Positions 54,726-62,634 of a stretch of DNA of 64,000 nt are shown in pieces (position 1 is the stretch's first letter; every line of letters begins with the position of its first letter). The position numbers and the translations under genes were made by a program. Origin of the DNA: Pseudomonas syringae (lineage in GTDB: Bacteria; Pseudomonadota; Gammaproteobacteria; Pseudomonadales; Pseudomonadaceae). The DNA lies in assembly GCF_021606685.1 (NCBI RefSeq), contig NZ_WKCB01000005.1:1-64000 (forward strand). The letters are read 5' to 3'. Under the pieces are notes generated by a model, which worked only from the letters and a program-made list of their open reading frames with translations, was not told where the DNA came from and ran no database searches.

Positions 54726-57700
54726 TTAGAGTTTCTCGAAAAACTCACTGGGGTCCACGCCTTGTGCTGAGCGAAGGAAGTCCTGTTCGCTGAACTCACT
54801 AACTTCATATTCTGGAACAGTGGGGTCTGTACCAAAAGGCTGGCGTGAGCTAGCAGTGCCCCCGCTATTGAGTAGGCTCTCCAGGGATTTTTCCATTGAT
54901 TCTTTCGTTGAGAACTTTGCCATTCCGTAATTAGGGTCATAAACGAAGAAGTCTTTTATACCGTTTTTCACAGTGGTGCCCGCTATGATGCCATGACTAT
55001 TGTCCCTGATTCGAAGTATCGTTGTCTGTGTAGCCTTATCCAGCTCAGCGGCGATATACGTGTAAGGAACTTGTTTGCCCGGCTGCGCGCTGTGAAAGTG
55101 ATATTCACTGACTTTTTGCAGATCCTTCATGTTTTTTCTGAAGCGGAGGATACTTGGCTCTTTTGAAGTGACAGTAGCCTTAAACAAGTTCTCGATCAGC
55201 ACGTCTTCTTTCCCATGGAGAATCGCCAGTGCCATCGTATTGGCGAGCGCAGCGCATTCCCCGCCATTTAATGCACTGATCTCATGCAGGTAAAAACTTT
55301 GTGGCATTCCAACGGCCACTCCACCGGCAGCCTCCATGTCGGCTTTGAAAACCAAAAACCTTTCAAGGCTGAACGTGACCTCTCGCTTTTTCAGCAGCGC
55401 CACCAAGGTACCTATTTCCTCGGCCGTTCTTTGGGGCTCCATAATTAATGCTTTGATTTGGTCAGTCGCCATGTCGGCTCGGTAGTCTTTTATTTTGCGC
55501 GGGTCCCCCTGGGTCAGGCCTTTTTCATAAGCGTCGCGAAAAGGTCCCTTTTTTAGCGTGCCTTTTATCTTTTTTGCAAACAAATGATTATCGATAATTT
55601 GTCTGAATTTGCCATTTCCCAGCTCTCTCACCTGGGGCGCGTTGGCTGAAATACTCTCTCCCGGCTTGATCAGTTCAATGTTGTTATTTGCATTTAAACG
55701 TACCCTGTAGAGTACGGTGCCGTTGGTTCCATCCTCTGCTATTGGGATGTAGGGTTCGCCTTTTATCTTGTAGACTCCCCATTCGTCGGCTACGAACTCT
55801 CCGGTTGTTTTGTATTGACTGGCGTAGGGTTCGAACGTCGTTTTAATGGTGTTTTTTAGTCTGAATTTGTCTGTGAGTTCGCTCAGTCTGCTATTGGTTG
55901 GGGTTTGGGTTTGGGTTTGGGTTTGGGTTTGTGTCGGGGAAGGCTCTTCCCTCGGGGGCGCTGACTCCTCTACATGGGGGGCTGACCGAGGGCTTTGGTG
56001 TGGTGAGAACGCTACTTCGGGTTTTAATTTCGTTAGAATGCGGGGCACCACCACCGTGGCGGCGTTGAACAACCCGAATACTATTCGATCAGTTCCTTGC
56101 TCTTTGCCGTGAAGTACGTCGTCAATCCCAATGCCGGCAGTGGCGAGTCCATCTGCCAGGTAATAAAGATCCAACGCCACTGCCACTTCAGGGACCACCA
56201 ACGCTAGCGGGGTGAGAAACATCGCGGCTTTGGCGGTCTTTTCCAAGCCTGCAATGATATGTCCTTTGGTGACGTCGCTGCCTGTGGTTATTTTGACTGC
56301 CGCATCCGCGTGTGACCGAGCTTTCTGTCGTTTCGATACTTCGTCGAACGGTAGGTTGTAAGGTTCTGTCTCGATGAACGCCTGAGGGTCCCACTTGCCG
56401 CTGAATGCCTTGTCGTTATAGAAGCCAGCGGGTTCATGGTAAGCGGGCCAGTCCCCGAGGCCGGCAAGGGTTTCATCTATTCCGGCGCGTGCCCAGCCAT
56501 TAGGTTTGTCCTCGAGTTTGAAGTGAGAGGCCAGTGCATTTTGCTTGAGCGGTTCAGCCATTTGTTTCGCAAGCCACGCCTTCATTTCGGCGGGACTATT
56601 GAAGCTATGAATGGGTGAAGAGTTTCCCGGTATATAAAGCAGCGTGAGCGGGCGAGCCTTATTGCCGTCAGCGTCGGTTTTTGCACTTTTATCGGTGATA
56701 TAGATAATGTCGGTGGATGGAAACTCACCGATTTTCAGCAAACCGACTTCGATGTTCGGGTCCTTGGGCGGATTCTTTAGAAGTTCTTCAAATTTTATGT
56801 CAGGCCATGAATTCTGATTGTCCGCCATTCCTGCTGCGCGCATCACTAACGCTCGGCCCGCTGCGCTCAGGCTGCCCTCTTGATGCTGCGCCATCGCCGA
56901 TTTGATAAAGGCGGCTTTGGCTAGCGGTGCGTATTTTTCTTGATGGCTGCTCCAGAATTGATCCAGAAACGAGGCATACGGCTTTTGAAATTCAGCGTTC
57001 CATATCAATGCTTTGAAGTCTGCTGGCGAGAGCGAGCTTTGGGTTGAACTGTTGTACGCGAGGGTGGGTGAGCCGGCGGGTTCGTTGTAGATGCCTTGAT
57101 AGCTGTGGGTGATATCCGCGTCTTTACTGTGTGGATCAAAGCGGCTTGAGAGGTCATAAAAGTGCGGACTGCGACGGTCAAGACTGTCCTGAAGTTTTAC
57201 GTTCGGGCCACCTGTAAAGAAGGAAACGCTGTAGCCCTCTCCTTGTGGGGTATCTTGCGCATTTTTGATCAGCGCCTGGGTCAGTGTGATTCTTTCGGTG
57301 ATTTTTGCCGGGTAGGGTTCTTTACCTTGGCTGTTGTAATCGTAAGTGACGAGATAAGTATTATCAGGGTCGATGTCCCACATCTGCTTCTTGCTCGGGT
57401 CTGTTTCCCGGGCTTTCATCTGTGCAAATTTCTCTTTGAGGAAGATGGACGCTTCCTGCTCCACACTTTTGAACGAAGTGGAGATCGCTTTCGCCGCAGG
57501 GTCGATGTTGATGTTGAGGCCAAGATTGACAGGCAGCGAGGTTTTTTGGTCGTTTGCCACACTTTTGCCGGGGTCGGGATCGACAACTGTTTCAACGTAA
57601 GAGTCATTTCGCGAGGGGGACTCTGGCTTTATATCAACGACCAATTGCTGCTCAATCGGCGCCGTGGAGTCGATTGAGCGTTTACGGTGAGCCTGTGTAC

Positions 57701-57776
57701 TCGGCGAATCGGGTTGGTCATGAATGCTCTCAGGCTGGCGGGTAGGGAGTGTGGGGCTGATTTGCATAGTGGGCAT
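54726..57776 (-). CDS. Large dermonecrotic-toxin-like protein with a C-terminal C58-type (YopT/PaTox-like) cysteine protease domain, 1016 aa
   Basis: Four regions are visible. Residues 1-90 are disordered and lack a signal peptide. Residues about 90-600 resemble DUF6543/dermonecrotic-toxin N-termini (YQGIYNEPAGSPTLAYNSS, FLDQFWSSHQEKYAPLAKAAF) and end in a hydrophobic helical stretch (MFLTPLALVVPEVAVALDLYYL, HGKEQGTDR). A Pro/Thr/Gln linker with a (TQ)n run lies at about 605-635, then the YRVRLN segment. The C-terminal 180 residues have Cys841 (NGGECAALAN), His928 (RDNSHGIIAG) and Asp947 (FVYDPNYGMAKF), in order and spacing close to C58 proteases (C-to-H 87, H-to-D 19). The protease call is inferred from motifs; the target is unknown. 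The start may be the ATG at 57767, better spaced from GAG. AT-rich compared with flanking genes. Confidence 0.72.
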   Translation of the reverse strand: MPTMQISPTLPTRQPESIHDQPDSPSTQAHRKRSIDSTAPIEQQLVVDIKPESPSRNDSYVETVVDPDPGKSVANDQKTSLPVNLGLNINIDPAAKAISTSFKSVEQEASIFLKEKFAQMKARETDPSKKQMWDIDPDNTYLVTYDYNSQGKEPYPAKITERITLTQALIKNAQDTPQGEGYSVSFFTGGPNVKLQDSLDRRSPHFYDLSSRFDPHSKDADITHSYQGIYNEPAGSPTLAYNSSTQSSLSPADFKALIWNAEFQKPYASFLDQFWSSHQEKYAPLAKAAFIKSAMAQHQEGSLSAAGRALVMRAAGMADNQNSWPDIKFEELLKNPPKDPNIEVGLLKIGEFPSTDIIYITDKSAKTDADGNKARPLTLLYIPGNSSPIHSFNSPAEMKAWLAKQMAEPLKQNALASHFKLEDKPNGWARAGIDETLAGLGDWPAYHEPAGFYNDKAFSGKWDPQAFIETEPYNLPFDEVSKRQKARSHADAAVKITTGSDVTKGHIIAGLEKTAKAAMFLTPLALVVPEVAVALDLYYLADGLATAGIGIDDVLHGKEQGTDRIVFGLFNAATVVVPRILTKLKPEVAFSPHQSPRSAPHVEESAPPREEPSPTQTQTQTQTQTPTNSRLSELTDKFRLKNTIKTTFEPYASQYKTTGEFVADEWGVYKIKGEPYIPIAEDGTNGTVLYRVRLNANNNIELIKPGESISANAPQVRELGNGKFRQIIDNHLFAKKIKGTLKKGPFRDAYEKGLTQGDPRKIKDYRADMATDQIKALIMEPQRTAEEIGTLVALLKKREVTFSLERFLVFKADMEAAGGVAVGMPQSFYLHEISALNGGECAALANTMALAILHGKEDVLIENLFKATVTSKEPSILRFRKNMKDLQKVSEYHFHSAQPGKQVPYTYIAAELDKATQTTILRIRDNSHGIIAGTTVKNGIKDFFVYDPNYGMAKFSTKESMEKSLESLLNSGGTASSRQPFGTDPTVPEYEVSEFSEQDFLRSAQGVDPSEFFEKL
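55901..55930. repeat. Hexanucleotide microsatellite inside the toxin gene
   Basis: Five perfect gggttt units (plus strand) encode alternating Thr-Gln in the inter-domain linker. Because the unit is six bases, gain or loss changes linker length without a frameshift. Confidence 0.9.
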
Positions 57777-58041
57777 CTCGTCATTGAAAGTGTGCGGTCT
57801 GTGTTAGCGCATTAGGTGGCCCTGGGCGTGGGAAGCGTTCCCGTCGTTATGTAAGTTCGTTCTAGTTGGCATCAGGGAAATGTGCGCAGAGTTGTTACCC
57901 AAGCTTTGCAGTGGAGGCGCAAACCATCTGATATGCCGCTGAACGCAGGCTGAACAACCCGCTTTGGGCCGCACGGAGCCCTGAACCGATCCACTATGAT
58001 CGGTTCAAACGCCTGTCACTTTTTCTTACCGAGCCTGAACG

Positions 58042-59766
58042 ATGAATCAGAACGCTGAGTACTCTGCGGTCAATGACGCGGTGCGTGGGCACTTCTTTCG
58101 CCGAACCTGGGCGATGATCACGCCTTATTGGCGCAGTGAAGAGAAGGGCAAGGCCTGGCTGCTGCTGGCTGCGGTGATTGGTTTGTCGTTGTTCAGCGTG
58201 GCGATTTCGGTGTGGATCAACCACTGGTACAAAGACTTCTACAACGCCCTGGAGAAGAAGGACACGGCGGCGTTCTGGCAGTTGATCGGCTATTTCGGCG
58301 GGATCGCGGCCGTGGCCATCCTCGGTGCGGTGTATCGCCTGTACCTGACCCAGATGCTGACCATTCGCTGGCGCGCCTGGCTCACCGAAAAGCACTTCGC
58401 GCGCTGGCTCGCGCACAAGAATTACTACCAGCTGGAGCAGGGCGGCTACACCGATAACCCGGACCAGCGGATTTCCGAAGACCTCAACAACTTCACCTCC
58501 AGCACGTTGAGCCTGGGCCTGGGCTTGCTGCGCAACGTGGTCAGCTTGGTGTCGTTCTCGATCATCCTGTGGGGCGTGTCGGGCAGCATCGAGGTGTTCG
58601 GTATCACCATTCCCGGCTACATGTTCTGGTGCGCATTGTTGTACGCCGCAGTAGGCAGTTGGGTGACGCACTTGATCGGCCGTCGCTTGATCGGCTTGAG
58701 CAACCAACAACAACGCTTCGAAGCGGACCTGCGTTTTTCCATGGTGCGTGTGCGCGAGAACGCCGAGAGCATCGCCTTGTACAACGGCGAACCGAACGAG
58801 AACCAGCGCTTGAGCGCACGCTTCGCCAAGGTCTGGCACAACTTCTGGGACATCATGAAAGTGTCCAAGCGCCTGACCTTCTTCACTGCCGGCTACAGCC
58901 AGATTGCGATCATCTTCCCGTTTATCGTCGCCGCGCCGCGCTACTTCACCGGCAAGATCGAGCTGGGCGAGCTGATGCAAATCAACTCGGCGTTCGGCAA
59001 CGTGCAGGAGAATTTCAGCTGGTTTATCGACGCGTATTCGGAGTTGGCGGCGTGGCGCGCTACCAGCGACCGTCTGCTGAGCTTTCACCAGGCGATGACT
59101 GACAACGAGCAGCGCCCACCGGCGATTGATGTGCGCGCCCAAGGCGAACGCCTGGTCGTGCAGAACCTGGGCATGGACCTCGCGGACGGCCGCCACTTGC
59201 TCACCGATGCCGACATGACCGTAGAGCCGGGCCAGCGTCTGATGCTCAGCGGCCGCTCCGGCAGCGGTAAAAGTACCCTGCTGCGTGCCATGGGCCACCT
59301 GTGGCCAGCGGGCCATGGCAGCATTCGCTTGCCGGCGGCGCGCTACCTGTTCCTGCCGCAGAAGCCTTACCTGCCGATTGGTACGTTGAAGGCCGTGCTG
59401 AGTTATCCACAGGACGACAGCGTTTACTCGGCGCAACGTTATGCACAGGTCCTGGAAACCTGCCGCCTGCCACATTTGATCGCGCGTCTGGACGAGGCCA
59501 ACCACTGGCAGCGCATGCTCTCGCCGGGTGAGCAGCAGCGCCTGGCCTTTGCTCGCGCGTTGCTGTTCGCGCCGCAATGGCTGTACATGGACGAAGCCAC
59601 CTCGGCCATGGATGAAGAGGACGAGGCGACGCTGTACCAGGCGTTGATCGATGAGTTGCCGGGGCTGAGCATTGTCAGCGTGGGGCACCGCAGCAGCCTC
59701 AAGCGCTTCCATGGGCGGCATGTGCGCATCGAGGGCGGGCGGTTGCAGGAACAACCCGTGGCTTGA
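58042..59766 (+). CDS. SbmA/BacA-like ABC transporter, fused membrane and ATPase domains (YddA type)
   Basis: A 574-residue half-transporter of the ABC_membrane_2 (SbmA/BacA/ABCD) group. The N-terminal membrane domain (about 1-350) has helices near 40-60, 85-105, 165-185, 195-220 and 285-305 and the motif WRAWLTEKHFARWLAHKNYYQLE. The ATPase domain has Walker A SGRSGSGKSTLLRA (about 413), signature MLSPGEQQRLAFARALL, Walker B WLYMDEATSAMD and H-loop VGHRSS. Substrates of relatives include peptides, vitamin B12 and long-chain acyl groups; this one is unknown. It is divergent from the large toxin gene and is followed by a REPIN. Confidence 0.9.
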   Translation: MNQNAEYSAVNDAVRGHFFRRTWAMITPYWRSEEKGKAWLLLAAVIGLSLFSVAISVWINHWYKDFYNALEKKDTAAFWQLIGYFGGIAAVAILGAVYRLYLTQMLTIRWRAWLTEKHFARWLAHKNYYQLEQGGYTDNPDQRISEDLNNFTSSTLSLGLGLLRNVVSLVSFSIILWGVSGSIEVFGITIPGYMFWCALLYAAVGSWVTHLIGRRLIGLSNQQQRFEADLRFSMVRVRENAESIALYNGEPNENQRLSARFAKVWHNFWDIMKVSKRLTFFTAGYSQIAIIFPFIVAAPRYFTGKIELGELMQINSAFGNVQENFSWFIDAYSELAAWRATSDRLLSFHQAMTDNEQRPPAIDVRAQGERLVVQNLGMDLADGRHLLTDADMTVEPGQRLMLSGRSGSGKSTLLRAMGHLWPAGHGSIRLPAARYLFLPQKPYLPIGTLKAVLSYPQDDSVYSAQRYAQVLETCRLPHLIARLDEANHWQRMLSPGEQQRLAFARALLFAPQWLYMDEATSAMDEEDEATLYQALIDELPGLSIVSVGHRSSLKRFHGRHVRIEGGRLQEQPVA

Positions 59767-59782
59767 AGCGTCGCTCGGTTAA

Positions 59783-59871
59783 TGTGGGAGGGGGCTTGCC
59801 CCCGATAGCGGTGTGTCAGCTGCAGGTGTTGTGACTGACACACTGCCATCGGGAGCAAGCCCCCTCCCACA
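59783..59871. repeat. REPIN
   Basis: Opposed REP units (tgtgggagggggcttgcccc and gggagcaagccccctcccaca) around a short spacer, just after the ABC transporter gene. Confidence 0.9.
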
Positions 59872-59905
59872 TTTGACCTCATTGTTCCGGCTACTGAGCG
59901 CGCAC

Positions 59906-59943
59906 AAAAAAGCCCGGCTGATCATCGATCAGCCGGGCTTTTT
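59906..59943. terminator. Strong bidirectional terminator (yhcB end)
   Basis: AAAAAAGCCCGGCTGATC-atc-GATCAGCCGGGCTTTTT: a 12-bp GC-rich stem flanked by A- and T-runs. Confidence 0.95.
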
Positions 59944-59960
59944 CAGTGCTTGAAGAGGGC

Positions 59961-60398
59961 TTACTTCTTCAAGCCGTAATGCTCATCCAGCATGCCTGGG
60001 GCGTTCGGCGTTTTTGGCGCGTAGTCCCGTGGCGGCTCCTGGTTTTCCCGGGGTGGGGTCAGGCGCTCGCGTGGAGCTTGCGGTGCATCGGAATGCAGCG
60101 CGGCCAGCAGGCGCTGACGGGTGATGTCGTCGAGGGCCAGGCGGTTGGCGCCATCGGCGAGGTGATCCTGTACTTCCTGGTAGCTCTGGGTGAGCTTCTT
60201 GACCAGGGTCGCGGTGCTGTTGAAGTGGGTAACAACCTCGTTCTGATAACTGTCAAAACGTTCCTGGATGTCATCCAGCTGACGCTGCGTGCGGTTAGGC
60301 GCGGCATTCGGCAGCAAGCGAGCAACCAGGAAACCAATGGCGACACCGGCAACCAGGGCAAGAGTCGGCAACAACCAAACTAAGAGCGAGTGTTCCAC
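59961..60398 (-). CDS. yhcB: YhcB (DUF1043/ZapG) family inner-membrane protein
   Basis: A 145-residue protein with one N-terminal membrane helix (SLLVWLLPTLALVAGVAIGFLVARLL), a coiled-coil middle (TQRQLDDIQERFDSYQNEVVTHFNSTATLVKKLTQSY) and a disordered Pro/Arg-rich C-terminus. YhcB links cell division, envelope growth and cell shape in enterobacteria. It is divergent from the hydrolase gene and ends at a strong terminator. Confidence 0.92.
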   Translation of the reverse strand: MEHSLLVWLLPTLALVAGVAIGFLVARLLPNAAPNRTQRQLDDIQERFDSYQNEVVTHFNSTATLVKKLTQSYQEVQDHLADGANRLALDDITRQRLLAALHSDAPQAPRERLTPPRENQEPPRDYAPKTPNAPGMLDEHYGLKK

Positions 60399-60545
60399 GA
60401 GTCCTTCCTCTATAAACGGCTTTGCTTTACGTTAACGGCTCGGACCTGCGCTGTATACCGCGATTAAGCTCGCAATGATGCCATGCACAGACTTTTAGCT
60501 AGACGAGTCGACCCTTTGAGAGGTCACGGAGTTCATTCCTTGCTC

Positions 60546-61175
60546 ATGCGTGAAACCCCCGTTTTGATCGATGGCCCGGTAGGCCAACTGGAAGCCTTGT
60601 ACCTGGATCACCCCGAGCCACTTGGCCTGGCGCTGATCTGCCACCCCAACCCGGTGCAGGGCGGGACCATGCTCAATAAAGTCGTATCGACCTTGCAGCG
60701 CACCGCGCGCGATGCCGGTTTGATTACTTTGCGTTTCAATTACCGTGGCGTTGGTGCCAGCGCTGGTACTCATGACATGGCCACCGGTGAAGTCGACGAT
60801 GCCGAAGCGGCGGCCACCTGGCTGCGGGAAAAACACCCGGACCTGCCGATCACCCTCCTGGGGTTTTCCTTCGGCGGGTATGTGGCCGCCAGTCTCGGTG
60901 GCCGCCTGGAAGCCAAGGGCGAAAAGCTCGCGCATCTGTTCATGGTCGCCGCTGCGGTGATGCGCCTGCGCGACAGTGACGTGCTGCCACAAGGCTGCCC
61001 GCTGACCCTGATCCAGCCGGAAACCGACGAAGTGGTCGACCCGCAACTGGTCTACGACTGGTCCGCCGCCCTGAATCGCCCCCATGAGCTGCTGAAAGTG
61101 GCAGAATGCGGACACTTTTTTCATGGCAAGCTGACCGATCTCAAGGATCTGGTACTGCCGCGTCTTTCGAATTGA
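60546..61175 (+). CDS. Alpha/beta hydrolase (YfbK-like, dienelactone-hydrolase-type fold)
   Basis: A 209-residue serine hydrolase. The oxyanion region is CHPNPVQGGTMLNKVV, the RFNYRGVGAS strand-loop follows, the nucleophile elbow is GFSFGGY, and the acid and base are in PETDEVVDP and GCGHFFHGKL-type stretches (AECGHFFHGKL here). Substrate unknown. The ATG at 60546 is used; a TTG at 60540 is better spaced from GGAG and could be the real start. It lies 24 bp before trpS, so the two are probably co-transcribed. Confidence 0.85.
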   Translation: MRETPVLIDGPVGQLEALYLDHPEPLGLALICHPNPVQGGTMLNKVVSTLQRTARDAGLITLRFNYRGVGASAGTHDMATGEVDDAEAAATWLREKHPDLPITLLGFSFGGYVAASLGGRLEAKGEKLAHLFMVAAAVMRLRDSDVLPQGCPLTLIQPETDEVVDPQLVYDWSAALNRPHELLKVAECGHFFHGKLTDLKDLVLPRLSN

Positions 61176-61199
61176 TAGCAGTCTGATAAGCGATTACCC

Positions 61200-62555
61200 A
61201 TGACGACTCGTACCCGTATCCTCACCGGCATCACCACCACCGGCACGCCGCACCTGGGCAACTACGCCGGTGCGATCCGCCCGGCGATCCTCGCCAGCCA
61301 GGACGCGAATGCCGACTCCTTTTACTTTCTGGCCGACTACCACGCCCTGATCAAGTGCGATGACCCGCAGCGCATCCAGCGCTCGCGTATGGAAATCGCC
61401 GCGACCTGGCTGGCCGGTGGCCTGGATGTGAACCGGGTGACGTTCTACCGCCAGTCCGACATCCCGGAAATCCCCGAGTTGACCTGGCTGCTCACCTGCG
61501 TCGCCGCCAAGGGCTTGCTCAACCGCGCCCACGCCTACAAGGCCTCGGTGGACAAGAACGTGGAAGCCGGCGAAGACCCGGATGCGGGCATCACCATGGG
61601 CCTTTACAGCTACCCGGTGCTGATGGCGGCGGACATCCTGATGTTCAACGCGCACAAGGTGCCGGTCGGTCGCGACCAGATCCAGCACGTGGAAATGGCC
61701 CGCGATATCGGCCAGCGTTTCAACCACCTGTTCGGCAACGGCAAAGAGTTCTTCACCATGCCCGAGGCGCTGATTGAAGAAAGCGTCGCCACCTTGCCGG
61801 GCCTGGATGGCCGCAAGATGTCCAAGAGCTACGACAACACCATCCCGTTGTTCACCAGCGCCAAGGACATGAAGGACGCCATCTCGCGGATCGTCACCGA
61901 TTCGCGCGCGCCGGGCGAAGCCAAAGACCCGGACAACTCGCACCTGTTCACCCTGTACCAGGCGTTTGCGAGCAAGGCCCAGGAAGCAGAATTCCGCGCC
62001 GAGCTGCTGCAAGGCCTGGGTTGGGGCGAGGCGAAGAACCGTCTGTTCCAGCTGCTGGACGGCCAACTGGGTGAGGCCCGCGAGCGCTATCACACACTGA
62101 TGTCGCGTCCCTCGGACATGGAAGACTTGCTGTTGGTTGGCGCCAAGAAGGCCCGCGCTGTGGCGGCGCCGTTCCTGGCTGAGTTGCGCGAAGCGGTGGG
62201 CCTGCGTTCATTCGTCAATCAGGCGGCTGCACCAGTCGCGACCAAAAAGAAAACCGCGAAAGCCGCGCGTTTCGTGAGCTTCCGCGAAGACGACGGTAGC
62301 TTCCGCTTCCGCCTGTTGGCGGCTGATGGTGAGCAACTGCTGCTGTCGCGCAACTTTGCTGACGGCAAAGCGGCCGGCGCAGTGACCAAGCAGCTGCAAA
62401 GCGGCGTGATGCTCGACGTGCGCCCCGAGGCCCTGGGCTTCAGCGTATGGCTGGACGACGCGGCCGTGGCCGACAGCGCCGAGTTCGCCGACGCGGCCTC
62501 CCGCGATGCCGCCATCGCCGCCTTGCGCGTTGCGTTGACCCCCACCGAGGATTAA
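61200..62555 (+). CDS. trpS: Tryptophanyl-tRNA synthetase with a C-terminal YegP-like extension
   Basis: TrpS charges tRNA-Trp. The 451-residue protein has the class I signature TPHLGNY (HIGH equivalent), the Trp pocket region (MGLYSYPVLMAADILMF), VPVGRDQIQHVE and GRKMSKSYDN. The usual enzyme is about 335-350 residues; here about 85 more (FVSFREDDGSFRFRLLAADGEQLLLSRNFADG...) follow a Lys/Ala linker (ATKKKTAKAA). That tail resembles the YegP/DUF1508 fold; its function is not known. Terminated by the hairpin at 62585. Confidence 0.95.
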   Translation: MTTRTRILTGITTTGTPHLGNYAGAIRPAILASQDANADSFYFLADYHALIKCDDPQRIQRSRMEIAATWLAGGLDVNRVTFYRQSDIPEIPELTWLLTCVAAKGLLNRAHAYKASVDKNVEAGEDPDAGITMGLYSYPVLMAADILMFNAHKVPVGRDQIQHVEMARDIGQRFNHLFGNGKEFFTMPEALIEESVATLPGLDGRKMSKSYDNTIPLFTSAKDMKDAISRIVTDSRAPGEAKDPDNSHLFTLYQAFASKAQEAEFRAELLQGLGWGEAKNRLFQLLDGQLGEARERYHTLMSRPSDMEDLLLVGAKKARAVAAPFLAELREAVGLRSFVNQAAAPVATKKKTAKAARFVSFREDDGSFRFRLLAADGEQLLLSRNFADGKAAGAVTKQLQSGVMLDVRPEALGFSVWLDDAAVADSAEFADAASRDAAIAALRVALTPTED

Positions 62556-62584
62556 CCCGACCAAGGGTTGATTGCCATTATCCA

Positions 62585-62614
62585 GGGCCGTCGTTACAGT
62601 GACGGCCCGTTTTT
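62585..62614 (+). terminator. Intrinsic terminator after trpS
   Basis: GGGCCGTC-gttacagt-GACGGCCC followed by GTTTTTG; an 8-bp GC-rich stem 30 bp after the trpS stop, just before zapE. Confidence 0.9.
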
Positions 62615-62634
62615 GTTGCCTTGCTAACGAAATT

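Noticed and set aside
48719..57776. Immunity gene or secretion-system partner for the toxin-like genes
   Set aside because: No small gene of suitable kind adjoins either toxin, and no VgrG, PAAR, TccC or T3SS chaperone is encoded nearby.
57994..59754. A 586-residue open frame antisense to the ABC transporter
   Set aside because: The plus strand encodes all ABC motifs; the antisense frame has no recognisable domain and no ribosome site.
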